In this document: piece after piece, positions 9,195-17,979 of the stretch
How the letters are laid out: the number at the start of each line of letters is the position of its first letter
Numbering within the stretch: the stretch's first letter is position 1
Assembly: GCA_947628085.1 (NCBI GenBank)
Contig: CANQYM010000002.1
Coordinates: 124,001 to 188,000, forward strand
Direction of reading: 5' to 3'
Source of the DNA: an uncultured Clostridia bacterium
Lineage (GTDB): Bacteria > Bacillota > Clostridia > TANB77 > CAG-508
Length of the DNA: 64,000 nucleotides
The notes under the pieces: generated by a model
The model's database searches: none
Seen by the model: only the letters and a program-made list of their open reading frames with translations
What the model was told of the DNA's origin: nothing
Translations under genes and position numbers: made by a program

Positions 9195-10148
9195 TTATCT
9201 CATCAAATATGAGAAAATTACTGAACTTAATTTCAAACTATTGTGCTTAATTGTTCCGTCTGATGTTGTTAATAAATCGTCTTCAATTAGTTCATAATTT
9301 CCTTTTCTTATATTTTCATAATCAATTGGAACTTGGTCTTTTTGTTCTTCTGTTTCATATTTTTTAAGCATTTCTTTAGGAATAACTGTGTTACTTGCAA
9401 TAACAACATCTATAGCATCTTTTCCTAAATATTGCTCTAATACGTTTACATGGTCGCTTACTCCAAATCCGTCTGTTTCACCTGGCTGAGTCATTGCATT
9501 ACATATGTATAGGACTTTTGCTTTTGCCTTCTTTATTGCTTCTACAACATCTTTGCAAATAATGTGTGGCATAACGCTTGTGTAAAGGCTTCCCATACTT
9601 AAAATGATTAAATCTGCTTCTTTTATTGCTTCAAAAACTTCTGGTAAAACATGTGGTTCTTCTTTATAGAAAAATCTAGAATATTTTTTATTTGCTTTTG
9701 TAATTTCTTCTTCACCTTCTATAATTTTTCCATCTGTTGTTTCTCCCATTAAAGTTAAGCAATCTTCAGAAAGTGGTAAAACTTTATGTTTTACGTCCAT
9801 AATTTTACTTAAATATTCAATACTTGTTTTTAAACTTCCAGTTTCTCTAATTAAAGATGTTAAAATTAAATTTCCAAGTGCATGCCCATTAAGCTCACTA
9901 TATGTAGATAATCTATATTCCATAACATCTCTAACTTCATCTGGTAGTGTAGATAAATTACTTAAAACTTTTCTAATATCTCCAACTGCTGGAGTTGAGA
10001 ATTCTTTTCTTAATCTTCCTGTGCTTGAACCATCATCTGATACAGTAATAACTGCTGTAATATCTACAGGGAAATATTTTAAACCTTTTAAAACAAATGA
10101 AGTCCCTGTTCCTCCACCTAATATTACTATTTTTTTATTTTTTTGCAT
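9195..10148 (-). CDS. yvcK: YvcK/CofD-like gluconeogenesis factor
   Basis: 317 aa, the usual length for YvcK. The N-terminus has KIVILGGGTGTS and later TVSDDGSSTGRLR, both diagnostic of the YvcK/CofD-like family that binds UDP-sugars. NGHALGNLIL and SMGSLYTSVMPHI are also conserved. In B. subtilis YvcK is needed for growth on gluconeogenic carbon and affects cell shape and peptidoglycan synthesis. The start has AAGGAG 8 nt upstream. Here it follows recR by 65 nt, rather than sitting in the usual rapZ-yvcK-whiA group. Confidence 0.93.
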   Translation of the reverse strand: MQKNKKIVILGGGTGTSFVLKGLKYFPVDITAVITVSDDGSSTGRLRKEFSTPAVGDIRKVLSNLSTLPDEVRDVMEYRLSTYSELNGHALGNLILTSLIRETGSLKTSIEYLSKIMDVKHKVLPLSEDCLTLMGETTDGKIIEGEEEITKANKKYSRFFYKEEPHVLPEVFEAIKEADLIILSMGSLYTSVMPHIICKDVVEAIKKAKAKVLYICNAMTQPGETDGFGVSDHVNVLEQYLGKDAIDVVIASNTVIPKEMLKKYETEEQKDQVPIDYENIRKGNYELIEDDLLTTSDGTIKHNSLKLSSVIFSYLMR

Positions 10149-10213
10149 ACATAACTCTCCTTAAAAACAAGAATTTTAATATATTTTATTCTTTGTTTTT
10201 TATTTATGATACT

Positions 10214-10813
10214 CTAAATTTCACTTCTACCCTCTAAAGCTTTTGTAAGAGTAATTTCATCTGTGTATTCCAAATCTCCACCAACAGGAATTCCTCTAGC
10301 AATTCTTGTTGTTTTTATTCCTAAAGGTTTTACTAGTTTAGATATATACATAGAAGTTGCTTCTCCTTCTACTCTAGGGTTTGTTGCTAAAATTATTTCT
10401 TTTGTTTCTTCATTCATTATTCTAGTTAGTAATTCTTTTATTTTTATATCATCAGGTCCAATTCCATTCATAGGAGATATTGAGCCATGTAAAACATGAT
10501 AAACGCCATTATATTCATGTGTTCTTTCCATTGCAATTACATCTCTAACATCTTCAACAACACATATAATAGAATTATCTCTTTTTGGATTTGAGCATAT
10601 ATTACAAGGATCTGTATCTGATATGTTGAAACATTTTGAACAAAAATGCAAATTCTTTTTAGCATTTAAAATAGAATTTGTAAATTCTTCTGTTTCTTCC
10701 TGACTTAAGTCAAGCATATAAAAAGCCAATCTTTGAGCCGTTTTATGTCCTATGCTAGGCAATTTTTCAAAACTTTCTATTAATTTTTCTATTGAAGGTG
10801 AATAATATGACAT
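10214..10813 (-). CDS. recR: Recombination mediator RecR
   Basis: 199 aa, normal length. Domains in order: helix-hairpin-helix ([17 protein letters not shown]), four-Cys zinc finger (CSKCF...CNIC), Toprim ([14 protein letters not shown], later [17 protein letters not shown]) and the C-terminal Walker-B-like region ([14 protein letters not shown]). It loads RecA at gaps together with RecO/RecF. It sits 24 nt after ybaB in the conserved dnaX-ybaB-recR order. Confidence 0.96.
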   Translation of the reverse strand: MSYYSPSIEKLIESFEKLPSIGHKTAQRLAFYMLDLSQEETEEFTNSILNAKKNLHFCSKCFNISDTDPCNICSNPKRDNSIICVVEDVRDVIAMERTHEYNGVYHVLHGSISPMNGIGPDDIKIKELLTRIMNEETKEIILATNPRVEGEATSMYISKLVKPLGIKTTRIARGIPVGGDLEYTDEITLTKALEGRSEI

Positions 10814-10837
10814 ATTTTTTTCCTTTTATTTTATAAT

Positions 10838-11182
10838 TTACATTAATCCTGGTATATTGTATTTTCCAAGTTGTGCTGATTGTGCTTCATCAACTTTTCT
10901 TAAAGCTTCATTTACTGATGTTAAAATTAAATCTTGAAGCATTTCTACATCATCTGGGTCTACAACATCTTTTGTTAATTTTATTTCTTTTATTACTTTA
11001 TTTCCAGATACTTTTACATATACTGCTCCACCACCAGCTGTTGCATCAAATTCCCTGCTACCTAATTCTTCTTGAGATTTTTCCATATCTGCTTGCATTT
11101 TTTTAGCTTCTTTCATTAATTGGTTTATATTCATTCCGCCGAAGCCTCCCATTCCTCCTGGAAATCCTCCTCTTTTACTCAT
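10838..11182 (-). CDS. ybaB: YbaB/EbfC nucleoid-associated protein
   Basis: 114 aa. A Gly-rich start (GGFPGGMGGFGGMN) is followed by NQLMKEAKKMQADMEKSQEE and the conserved EFDATAGGGAVYVKVSG core. The C-terminal part, DAQSAQLGKYNIPGLM, is typical. It is a dimeric DNA-binding protein, usually co-transcribed with dnaX and recR as here: 25 nt from dnaX, 24 nt to recR. AAAGGAGG supports the start. Confidence 0.95.
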   Translation of the reverse strand: MSKRGGFPGGMGGFGGMNINQLMKEAKKMQADMEKSQEELGSREFDATAGGGAVYVKVSGNKVIKEIKLTKDVVDPDDVEMLQDLILTSVNEALRKVDEAQSAQLGKYNIPGLM

Positions 11183-11207
11183 ATTTAAAATTCCTCCTTT
11201 AAAAATT

Positions 11208-12809
11208 TTAATCTATAATGTTTATATCTATTCCTAAATCATTTATTGATGATGCTCTCTTACTTTCTGCTTTATTTTCTTCTTTTGTTAAATCTTTATA
11301 TTTTAAATGAATTTGTTTTCCTGTAATTTTAAATATTTCAGTTACTAAATCATTTTTATTATTAACATCTTCTAAAATTCTCTCATTAAATGATGTTAAT
11401 CCATTTGGAAATTCCACTTCCCAAACTAAATCATTTACTTCTTTTATTCTAGTATTTATTAAAGATGTGTATAGTCTAATTTTTCCATTCCTTTTTAGAG
11501 TATCTATTACTCTTTTCCAAGCTGCCCCTGCATTACTAGAAACTGAAACATTCTCTTCTTTTTTTTCTTCTTTTTGTATCTTTGATTTTTCTTGCTTTTC
11601 TTTTGGTGTTTCAATTTTTACTTCTTCTACAGTTTCTACATTTTTTAAATTTAAATTTGCTAGTTTTTGTTCTAATGCTTGTAATCTTTTTTCTATACTT
11701 GAGCCAGCATTAGAGCCGGCATTAGAAGAAAATTCTTGTCTACATGCCTTTATAACTCCTGTTTGGAACATAATTGTTTTTTGTGATGACCATTTTAAAT
11801 CATTTTCCAAATCTGATAATTCATAAATAGTGTTTAATAAAGTTTGTTCATCTGAAACATCTGCTAATTTCTTTATTTCTTCTAACTCTTCTTTTGAATA
11901 TATTTTTAAATCATTTGTAGATTTATAAACTAAAATATCTTTAAAATATTTTATTACTTCCCATAAATAATTGTATAAATCTTTTCCATCATTTATAACT
12001 TCATCTATAACTTCTAAAGCATTTATTGTATTTCTTTCTAAAATTGCTCTAGAAAGTTTATTTATGTATTCTAACTTTGGAAGTCCAACTAATTCTTTTA
12101 CTTCATCTACTGTGATGTTTTCTGTGTTTTCTTGACTACATCTTTCCAAAATGCTTATAGCATCTCTCATATGTCCTTCTGAAAGTACAGCTATTATTTT
12201 TAATGCTTCTTCATCTATTTTTATTTTTGCTTCATTACATATTATTTTTAATCTTTTAATAATATCGTTTTCTGGTATTTTTTTGAAATCGAATCTTTGA
12301 CATCTTGAAAGTATTGTTGTTGGAAGTTTTTGAGGTTCAGTTGTTGCTAAAATAAATTTAACGTGTTCAGGTGGTTCTTCTAAAGTTTTAAGTAGTGCAT
12401 TAAAAGCACCTGTTGAAAGCATATGCACCTCATCTATTATATAAACTCTAAATTTTGCTTTTGTTGGAAGAAAATTTACTTCATCACGAATGCTTCTAAT
12501 ATCTTCTACACTATTGTTTGATGCAGCATCCATTTCTACAACATCTGTTAAAGAGCCTTCTAAAATTTCTTTACAAATTTCACATTCATTGCAAGGCTCG
12601 CCATCTTGTGGATTTAAGCAATTTACAACTCTTGCTAATATTTTAGCAGAAGTTGTTTTTCCTGTTCCTCTTCCTCCTGTGAAAAGATATGCATGCCCAA
12701 CTCTATTAGAAATTACTTGGTTTTTAAGGGTTTTAGTAATGTGTTCTTGTCCTACCATATCTGAAAATTTAAGTGGTCTAAAATTTCTATAAAGAGCTGT
12801 GTATGACAT
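11208..12809 (-). CDS. dnaX: DNA polymerase III subunit gamma/tau
   Basis: 533 aa from ATG 12809, which has AAAGGAGG upstream; a longer reading would run into the SRP RNA gene and is rejected. Motifs: Walker A GGRGTGKTTSAKIL near residue 45, zinc module CNECEIC, Walker B VYIIDEVHML, sensor TTILSRCQRFDF. The C-terminal third is Lys/Glu-rich linker plus the tau-type end. It is the clamp-loader motor of the replisome. I see no obvious slippery A-run of the E. coli kind for making a shorter gamma form. Confidence 0.95.
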   Translation of the reverse strand: MSYTALYRNFRPLKFSDMVGQEHITKTLKNQVISNRVGHAYLFTGGRGTGKTTSAKILARVVNCLNPQDGEPCNECEICKEILEGSLTDVVEMDAASNNSVEDIRSIRDEVNFLPTKAKFRVYIIDEVHMLSTGAFNALLKTLEEPPEHVKFILATTEPQKLPTTILSRCQRFDFKKIPENDIIKRLKIICNEAKIKIDEEALKIIAVLSEGHMRDAISILERCSQENTENITVDEVKELVGLPKLEYINKLSRAILERNTINALEVIDEVINDGKDLYNYLWEVIKYFKDILVYKSTNDLKIYSKEELEEIKKLADVSDEQTLLNTIYELSDLENDLKWSSQKTIMFQTGVIKACRQEFSSNAGSNAGSSIEKRLQALEQKLANLNLKNVETVEEVKIETPKEKQEKSKIQKEEKKEENVSVSSNAGAAWKRVIDTLKRNGKIRLYTSLINTRIKEVNDLVWEVEFPNGLTSFNERILEDVNNKNDLVTEIFKITGKQIHLKYKDLTKEENKAESKRASSINDLGIDINIID

Positions 12810-12837
12810 ATTTTCCTCCTTTAATTTTGATAGCAAA

Positions 12838-12954
12838 GGCTTTCCTTAAGGAAGGCATGCGAACTCACATAAATACACTACTTATCGCTGCTTTCTTCCG
12901 AACCTGACGAGATTCATAGCTTTTTATTGAAGCATACCTTCCTTAAGAAAAGCC
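12838..12954 (-). ncRNA. ffs: Small SRP RNA (4.5S/scRNA type)
   Basis: About 117 nt. The ends pair over 20 bp or more (GGAAGGTATGC against GCATGCCTTCC). The apical domain shows the conserved GTCAGGTTCGGAAG ... AAGCAGC core that binds Ffh. It lies directly upstream of dnaX, its place in B. subtilis. The RNA forms the signal recognition particle with Ffh and targets membrane proteins. Ends are placed from pairing, so they could be off by a few nucleotides. Confidence 0.93.
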
Positions 12955-13004
12955 ACTTTAACTTTAAAGATTATATAATGAATTTTGCTATTTTGCAATA
13001 GTTT

Positions 13005-13730
13005 TTATACTCTTTTAAACACCACATCATCAAAATTTGTTATTTCTTTGTTTGGTGAACCTTCTTCAATAACTGTGTCTATTGGTAAATCTAAATGCAA
13101 AGTTCCTTTAAAACTAATATCATCATCTGTTGTAATTATTACATCAAAACTTACATCAAATTTTATTTCATCTATTTTTACACCAAGATTTGAAAGAAGT
13201 TTTCCATCATAAGTTATTTCTGAATCTTCATTTGATATGTATGTTCCTAAGTCTTCCAAAGAAAATCTAAAACCAACCATTCCACCAACATTGCATATTT
13301 CCATATTTTTCATATCATCAATAACTGCACCACTGAATGCTAGTCCATCTTTTAAGTAATCTTGCTCACTATATGTATATAAGTTTTGAAGCTCTCCTGT
13401 TGGTCTTAAAAGTTTTACTGTTCCTTTTTGTGGTTTTTTATTTATAACAAAATTTTCAAATTTTATTTCTTTAATTGTGTCATCTGTTTCCATTGTTTTG
13501 TCAATATAAACATAAACATCATTTACTTGCGTAACCCCTACATTCCAAATGTGTTCATGGTCATCCGTTACTTTTCCATCTACTGTACTTACTAGAAGAA
13601 TTTTACTTATTGAAAATGGTAAAACTTTTTCTCCCTCTACTTCATACTTTTTCATAATTTCCCAAACGCCAATAAGTAGTAGTACTATAACAATTGAAAA
13701 CAAGAACTTTTTAACTAGATTTATTTTCAC
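13005..13730 (-). CDS. Membrane-anchored extracytoplasmic protein, family A
   Basis: 241 aa starting at a GTG with GGGAGAG upstream; it overlaps the tadA 3' end by 20 bp. One N-terminal membrane segment (about 8-25) is followed by a soluble, beta-rich domain. No family is recognised. Its plan (anchor, then a domain with NLG/KNAG and EEG landmarks near the C-terminus) resembles the 280-aa protein at 14501-15343, so the two may be distant paralogues. It separates tadA from the SRP RNA, which are adjacent in B. subtilis. Confidence 0.6.
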   Translation of the reverse strand: MKINLVKKFLFSIVIVLLLIGVWEIMKKYEVEGEKVLPFSISKILLVSTVDGKVTDDHEHIWNVGVTQVNDVYVYIDKTMETDDTIKEIKFENFVINKKPQKGTVKLLRPTGELQNLYTYSEQDYLKDGLAFSGAVIDDMKNMEICNVGGMVGFRFSLEDLGTYISNEDSEITYDGKLLSNLGVKIDEIKFDVSFDVIITTDDDISFKGTLHLDLPIDTVIEEGSPNKEITNFDDVVFKRV

Positions 13731-14184
13731 TTTTATTTCTCTCCCTTAAAAATTTAAAAAATTGTTTAAGTAAATTTTCACACTCTTCTTTTAAAATATA
13801 TTTCTCTGTTTCAATTTTATGATTAAATTTATAATCTTCTAAAAGATTTAATACTGATCCACATGCACCAGTTTTTGCATCATCTGTGCCAATATATAAT
13901 TTTTTTATTCTTGAATTTATAAGTGCCCCTGCACACATAGAACAAGGCTCTAATGTTACATACATTTCGCAATCTATAAGTCGCCATGCATCTAATTTTT
14001 TACAAGCTTTTTTTATTGCTAAAATTTCTGCATGGCAAGTAGAATCCTTTTTTGTTTCTTTTTGATTATGGGCTCTTGCTATTATTTTACCATCTTTAAC
14101 AATTACTGCTCCAACTGGTACTTCTTCTATTTCAAGAGCTTTTTTAGCCTCTTTTATGGCTTCTCTCATAAATTTTTCTTTCAA
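13711..14184 (-). CDS. tadA: tRNA-specific adenosine deaminase TadA
   Basis: 157 aa. Zinc-dependent deaminase motifs CHAEILAI (His and catalytic Glu) and PCSMCAGA (two Cys) are present, along with VPVGAVIVKDG and DAKTGACGS, which mark TadA. It converts A34 to inosine in tRNA-Arg(ACG). The start is a TTG 8 nt after AAAGGAAG; an internal ATG five codons later is the alternative. The upstream DNA carries a duplicated tRNA-Arg 3' fragment. Confidence 0.94.
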   Translation of the reverse strand: MKEKFMREAIKEAKKALEIEEVPVGAVIVKDGKIIARAHNQKETKKDSTCHAEILAIKKACKKLDAWRLIDCEMYVTLEPCSMCAGALINSRIKKLYIGTDDAKTGACGSVLNLLEDYKFNHKIETEKYILKEECENLLKQFFKFLRERNKSENKSS

Positions 14185-14200
14185 AAATGTTACTTCCTTT

Positions 14201-14241
14201 CGAGTCCCTTAAGCTTCTCTTGGTGTGCCTAGAGGGACTCG
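14201..14241. repeat. Duplicated tRNA-Arg 3' segment (41 bp, second copy)
   Basis: These 41 bp repeat 14294-14334 with two mismatches. The other copy is the 3' end of tRNA-Arg (half of the T arm, acceptor strand, CCA) plus downstream flank. Each copy folds as a hairpin, CGAGTCCCT against AGGGACTCG. The copy here has no tRNA body and lies just before tadA. Confidence 0.75.
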
Positions 14242-14251
14242 CCGAGCCGCG

Positions 14252-14285
14252 TTGGGAAAATAGTCCACCGGACTATTTTCTATTC
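14252..14285 (-). terminator. Rho-independent-type hairpin between tRNA-Arg and tadA
   Basis: GAAAATAGTCC and GGACTATTTTC form an 11-bp stem with a 3-nt loop, at about 14256-14280. It lies between the two copies of the tRNA-derived repeat. No long T-run follows on the minus strand, so it may be a processing or attenuation structure rather than a strong terminator. Confidence 0.45.
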
Positions 14286-14313
14286 CTCCTTTTCGAGTCC
14301 CTTAAGCTTCTCC

Positions 14314-14389
<76 letters not shown>

Positions 14390-14400
14390 ATTATGTTTAA

Positions 14401-14429
14401 ATTATAATGGAATATAATAAAAAAATCAA
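14401..14429 (-). promoter_or_regulatory. Sigma-A promoter of tRNA-Arg
   Basis: On the minus strand TTGATT (14429-14424) and TATAAT (14406-14401) are 17 bp apart and end 11 nt before the tRNA. The -35 hexamer overlaps the terminator stem of the upstream gene. Confidence 0.72.
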
Positions 14430-14450
14430 GCCTTACTAAAAGACTTGATT
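14424..14450 (-). terminator. Terminator of the 280-aa gene
   Basis: AATCAAG and CTTGATT form a stem followed on the minus strand by seven T residues. It lies downstream of the gene at 14501-15343 and isolates the tRNA. Confidence 0.75.
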
Positions 14451-14500
14451 CTGTTTACTAAAATATTTAATCCTACTTACTAAAGCTTTTTGACATTTCC

Positions 14501-15343
14501 TTAGTCACTTATTTTTATAAAATTTAGTTCATTGCTTTTGGGATTAATAATATTCATTAAATATCCAGATTCTATTCCTTCTTCTGCTGTTAAATCATTG
14601 TTTAGCTGAACATTGCATATATATTCTTCATTATAATTATTTATTATATGAATTGTGAAACTTATTGTTGCATTAAGTTTTTGTATATCTATGCCAGCAT
14701 TTTTTAAAATTGAGCCATCAAATGCAAGAGAAGCATTATTTGCATTAATCATACCATTTCTTAATATGTTTTTGTTTATATATCCCAAAGAAATTGGATT
14801 TGAGCAATCTGTGTAAAAAATATTTTCATCATAGTTTGCAGATTTATTTTTTTCATTAGAATTTACTATGTTAAATACTATTCCATCATCTCTATAATTT
14901 TCTAAATCTACATATTTTCCACAATTTAGTGGATTTTTATAATTAAATATTTTTTCACCCTCATTAGATTCTGTTTCTATTTTAATATTTGATATAAATA
15001 ATTGACTAATTGTGTTTTCTGCTGTAATTTCTTCACTCTTTGATTTATTATTCAATAAAATTTGAATATCTGTAAATTGACTAATATCTAAATTTGAAAG
15101 ATTTCCATCACTTCTATCTTCAACATTCGCACTATTATATAAAACTATTTTATCTATTTTAAATACTGGATTTTGGGTTTCTTTTATAAGTTTTTCTGTT
15201 TCTTCTGCATAAATTCTTTTTGTGCTCTCTACTTCAAAAACATACTTATAAGCGAAAAACAAAACTATTAATAAAGCAACATTTACTATAAATATAATTT
15301 TATTTATTAAATTTATATTTCCACGTATTGCTTTCTTTTTCAT
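14501..15343 (-). CDS. Membrane-anchored extracytoplasmic protein, family A
   Basis: 280 aa. One N-terminal membrane segment (about 14-31) is followed by an Asn/Ser-rich soluble domain. GGAAAACC precedes the start. No family is recognised. Its C-terminal part (DGSILKNAGIDIQKLNATISF, then LTAEEGIESGY) matches the layout of the 241-aa protein at 13005 (DGKLLSNLGVKIDEIKFDVSF, then IEEGSPN), so the two look like diverged paralogues. A terminator follows it. Confidence 0.6.
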   Translation of the reverse strand: MKKKAIRGNINLINKIIFIVNVALLIVLFFAYKYVFEVESTKRIYAEETEKLIKETQNPVFKIDKIVLYNSANVEDRSDGNLSNLDISQFTDIQILLNNKSKSEEITAENTISQLFISNIKIETESNEGEKIFNYKNPLNCGKYVDLENYRDDGIVFNIVNSNEKNKSANYDENIFYTDCSNPISLGYINKNILRNGMINANNASLAFDGSILKNAGIDIQKLNATISFTIHIINNYNEEYICNVQLNNDLTAEEGIESGYLMNIINPKSNELNFIKISD

Positions 15344-15413
15344 TGGTTTTCCTTTCTATAAATTTTCTATAAAGCTTTTATAAAATTGGATATTTAGCCC
15401 TTTTTAAGCATAT

Positions 15414-16751
15414 TTATATTTCATTATATAATGAAACCATTGTGTTATAAATTTTTGTAGCCCATTCTGTATCGCTAGCATATTTTACATTTACTCCAGA
15501 AACAGTTGGCCCATTATAATAATTTCCAGTTGCTACCTCATTATTATAAATAACTTTTCCTCGTTCATTTAAATAATCTTTTGCTAGCATTTTTGCTACT
15601 ATTTCTATTCCATATTGATAGCTTTCAAAATTTGCTGATGACTCAGAAGGTGAACTATCATATGCTTTATATCCAAATAGATTTTTCTTTCTTAGAGAAA
15701 TGTCTGATGTACCCCAACCACTTTCATGAATTCCTATTGCTGCTAAAAATACACCATTAACATTATATTTTTGTTCTATGTCATAAAATAATCCTGCATT
15801 ATCTTCAAAAATGTGATTTACATCACTTGAATTTCCAGAAAGAATTTTTGTAAAATCTGCTCTTGTTAAACCGCTTGGAACATTTAAAGGCATGTCCATA
15901 TTAAGAGATAGTTTTATTCTCTTTTTTCTAGCTATTTCTGAAATTCCTGGAGTTAAGCCCTCAGAAGTTAAATATTCTCCTTTTACATACCCTTCTAAAC
16001 CATCTATTGAGACTTTTGCCCATCCATTTTCTTCTGAAATAAGTGTAACGTCAAGATTTTCGTATATTACTCCTAGCAATCCTTCATTTTCATTTTCTGT
16101 GCTGTAAATGTTTGTATCTCCTGTTGTAAACATTTTATCGCCTATATGTACTTTTTTATTATAAAGGAATTCTGATGTACCAACTTCAATTACTAAGTTT
16201 ACAGGATTTGAGATAATTTCTTCATTAATTATTCTTTCGTCTGTTACTTCATTATTTTCATAAGTTTTTATAGCTGTTTGATTTTTATAACCAAATTTTC
16301 CAGGCTGTATAATTTTTTCTTCATCCTTTGGAAGTTTATTATTTTCTATACGTTCTGTTTCATAAGGAATTTCAACCTGTTTTGTTTCTATTTCTTTTTT
16401 TGTTAATTCACTAATATTTGTTGATATTACTTGCATAACATCTATTTTATCTTCATTTTCTTCAAAAGTATTTATTGGCACTTTTTCTTTTTCTGTGGTA
16501 GCAAATATGTAGTTTCCTTGTATGCTTGTTGCGAATAAAATTAATAATAAAATGCCAATTATAACACCTAATGCATTAAATTTTTTATCAACTACATAAA
16601 CTCTATTAAATTGTATTTGACTAGCATCAAATCTATTGAAGTTTGTTTGTTGTTGTGGTTTTGCTCTACCATATCTAATATCTTGTACTTCTTTAAAAAG
16701 GCTGGAAAGTTTATCATTTTCATAACTATGCTTACCATTTGTTTCTTTCAT
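15414..16751 (-). CDS. Membrane-anchored SH3-GH73 N-acetylglucosaminidase
   Basis: 445 aa from ATG 16751, chosen because AAAGGAGG lies upstream. A cytoplasmic Gln/Arg-rich N-terminus leads to a membrane segment near 62-80. An acidic linker and an SH3-like domain (about 195-255, GLLGVIYENLDVTLISEENG...AKVSIDGLEGYV) follow. The C-terminal glucosaminidase domain has AAIGIHESGWGTSD (catalytic Glu near 345), KKNLFGYKAYD and YASDTEWATKI. It cleaves peptidoglycan glycan strands outside the cell. It lies close to the T4SS-like locus and could open the wall for it, a VirB1-like role, but it is not in the same operon. Confidence 0.85.
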   Translation of the reverse strand: MKETNGKHSYENDKLSSLFKEVQDIRYGRAKPQQQTNFNRFDASQIQFNRVYVVDKKFNALGVIIGILLLILFATSIQGNYIFATTEKEKVPINTFEENEDKIDVMQVISTNISELTKKEIETKQVEIPYETERIENNKLPKDEEKIIQPGKFGYKNQTAIKTYENNEVTDERIINEEIISNPVNLVIEVGTSEFLYNKKVHIGDKMFTTGDTNIYSTENENEGLLGVIYENLDVTLISEENGWAKVSIDGLEGYVKGEYLTSEGLTPGISEIARKKRIKLSLNMDMPLNVPSGLTRADFTKILSGNSSDVNHIFEDNAGLFYDIEQKYNVNGVFLAAIGIHESGWGTSDISLRKKNLFGYKAYDSSPSESSANFESYQYGIEIVAKMLAKDYLNERGKVIYNNEVATGNYYNGPTVSGVNVKYASDTEWATKIYNTMVSLYNEI

Positions 16752-16904
16752 ATAAATTTCCTCCTTTCCATACATACAAAATATCTAATTTTACAAATAT
16801 ATTTTATTATATTTGCAATATCTTATCAATAGTTTTTTTTGGAAAATTTGTTTAATTAAATATTGAATTTTTTTAAATAAAATTCAATTATATACATATT
16901 TTTC

Positions 16905-16933
16905 TTGATTTTACTAGTGTTTAATAATATAAT
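16905..16933 (+). promoter_or_regulatory. Sigma-A promoter of the small-ORF unit
   Basis: TTGATT and TATAAT are 17 bp apart. The predicted start near 16940 is about 25 nt before the 38-aa ORF. Confidence 0.72.
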
Positions 16934-16964
16934 ATTTTTAAGAATTTGAAGTGAGGTAAAAATT

Positions 16965-17081
16965 ATGGATGTTACTACTGTTGTTATAAATATTACAATT
17001 CCAATTGTTATGGTAGTTGGCTTTTTTATATTCTATGGAAAAAGCAATGGCTGGTTTAAAGAAGGCCGGTTTGGTTTATGA
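16965..17081 (+). CDS. Small single-span membrane peptide (38 aa)
   Basis: I translated this by hand; it is too short for usual ORF calls. GTGAGGT lies upstream of the ATG. Residues about 6-24 (VVINITIPIVMVVGFFIFY) form one membrane helix, followed by a short polar tail ending in FKEGRFGL. It has its own promoter, and a strong terminator lies downstream, so it is very likely expressed. A second ORF overlaps its 3' half in another frame. Function unknown; a membrane toxin-like or regulatory peptide is possible. Confidence 0.6.
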   Translation: MDVTTVVINITIPIVMVVGFFIFYGKSNGWFKEGRFGL

Positions 17082-17130
17082 GTGGTGGAAAAATAAGCGT
17101 CAAGAAATGAAAAATAAGAAGAAAAAGTAA
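17035..17130 (+). CDS. Small basic peptide overlapping the 38-aa ORF (31 aa)
   Basis: ATG at 17035, in the +1 frame relative to the membrane peptide; 31 aa with a very basic end (WWKNKRQEMKNKKKK). There is no independent ribosome site, so expression would need coupling or frameshifting from the first ORF. It overlaps that ORF by 47 nt. Its composition (amphipathic, then poly-Lys) looks like a protein rather than random DNA, but it is unproven. Confidence 0.38.
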   Translation: MEKAMAGLKKAGLVYEWWKNKRQEMKNKKKK

Positions 17131-17206
17131 AGCAATACTCAAAATAGAAACAATTTCATTTTAATATTAAAAACTTTTATTATAATTTAATATTATTTTA
17201 AAATTT

Positions 17207-17246
17207 AAAAACCGTTATTATAAATTTTATAATAACGGTTTTTTTT
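17207..17246 (+). terminator. Strong terminator, probably bidirectional
   Basis: AACCGTTATTATAAA and its complement form a stem of about 15 bp, preceded by A-run and followed by eight T residues. It ends the small-ORF unit on the plus strand and the ABC-ATPase operon on the minus strand. Confidence 0.85.
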
Positions 17247-17256
17247 CCATTCTTTT

Positions 17257-17958
17257 TTACCACTCTATATTATCTATTGACATTGGATTTTCGTTTTTCT
17301 CTACTTTTTCAGCTGTTCCATTTTTAAAGTAAATAACCTTGTCTGCCATTGGAGCTAAAGCTGTGTTATGTGTGATTATTATTACTGTCATATTTTCTTT
17401 TCTACAAGTATCTTGCAAAAGTTTTAATATTTGTTTTCCTGTATTATAATCTAAAGCTCCTGTAGGTTCATCACATAAAAGAAGTTTTGGATTTTTAGCT
17501 ATTGCTCTTGCTATTGCAACTCTTTGCTGTTCTCCACCGGACAATTGTGATGGGAAGTTTTTCATTCTTTCTTTTAATCCTACTTTTTCTAGAACTTCTT
17601 TAGGATTTAAAGAATCTTTACAAATTTGAGTTGCAAGTTCTACATTTTCAAGAGCTGTTAAATTTTGTACTAAATTGTAAAATTGAAAAACAAATCCAAT
17701 ATCTTCTCTTCTATATTTTATTAGCTCTTTATTTTTCAATTTATCAATTCTCTTGCCATCTACTGTAACTTCTCCACTTGTTACAGAATCCATTCCTCCT
17801 AAAATATTTAAAGATGTAGTTTTTCCTGCACCACTTGGACCTACAATTACAACCAATTCGCCTTTTTCAATCTCAAAATTAGTATTATCTAAGGCTTTTA
17901 TTGTAATTTCACCCATTTTATATTCTTTTACAACATCAGTAAATTTTATATAAGCCAT
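17257..17958 (-). CDS. ABC transporter ATP-binding protein (LolD/MacB type)
   Basis: 233 aa from ATG 17958 with AAGGTG upstream. Walker [11 protein letters not shown] near 38, Q-loop FVFQFYNL, signature [16 protein letters not shown] near 138, Walker [13 protein letters not shown] and H-loop IITHN are all intact. The [13 protein letters not shown] start and the DEPTGALD type fit the MacB/LolD subfamily, which usually partners a FtsX-like permease. No permease is adjacent: it follows the two anchored proteins at 17980-19494 with a 21-nt gap. It may energise something in the T4SS-like locus or act with a permease elsewhere. Confidence 0.9.
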   Translation of the reverse strand: MAYIKFTDVVKEYKMGEITIKALDNTNFEIEKGELVVIVGPSGAGKTTSLNILGGMDSVTSGEVTVDGKRIDKLKNKELIKYRREDIGFVFQFYNLVQNLTALENVELATQICKDSLNPKEVLEKVGLKERMKNFPSQLSGGEQQRVAIARAIAKNPKLLLCDEPTGALDYNTGKQILKLLQDTCRKENMTVIIITHNTALAPMADKVIYFKNGTAEKVEKNENPMSIDNIEW

Positions 17959-17979
17959 TTTTTTCACCTTAATTTAAAT

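Noticed and set aside
12810..12836. Longer DnaX N-terminus
   Set aside because: It would run to the edge of the SRP RNA and lacks a ribosome site; AAAGGAGG lies right before ATG 12809.
13711..13730. tadA and 241-aa gene as a fusion by frameshift
   Set aside because: TadA has its normal length and end; the 20-bp overlap with a GTG start and ribosome site is ordinary coupling.
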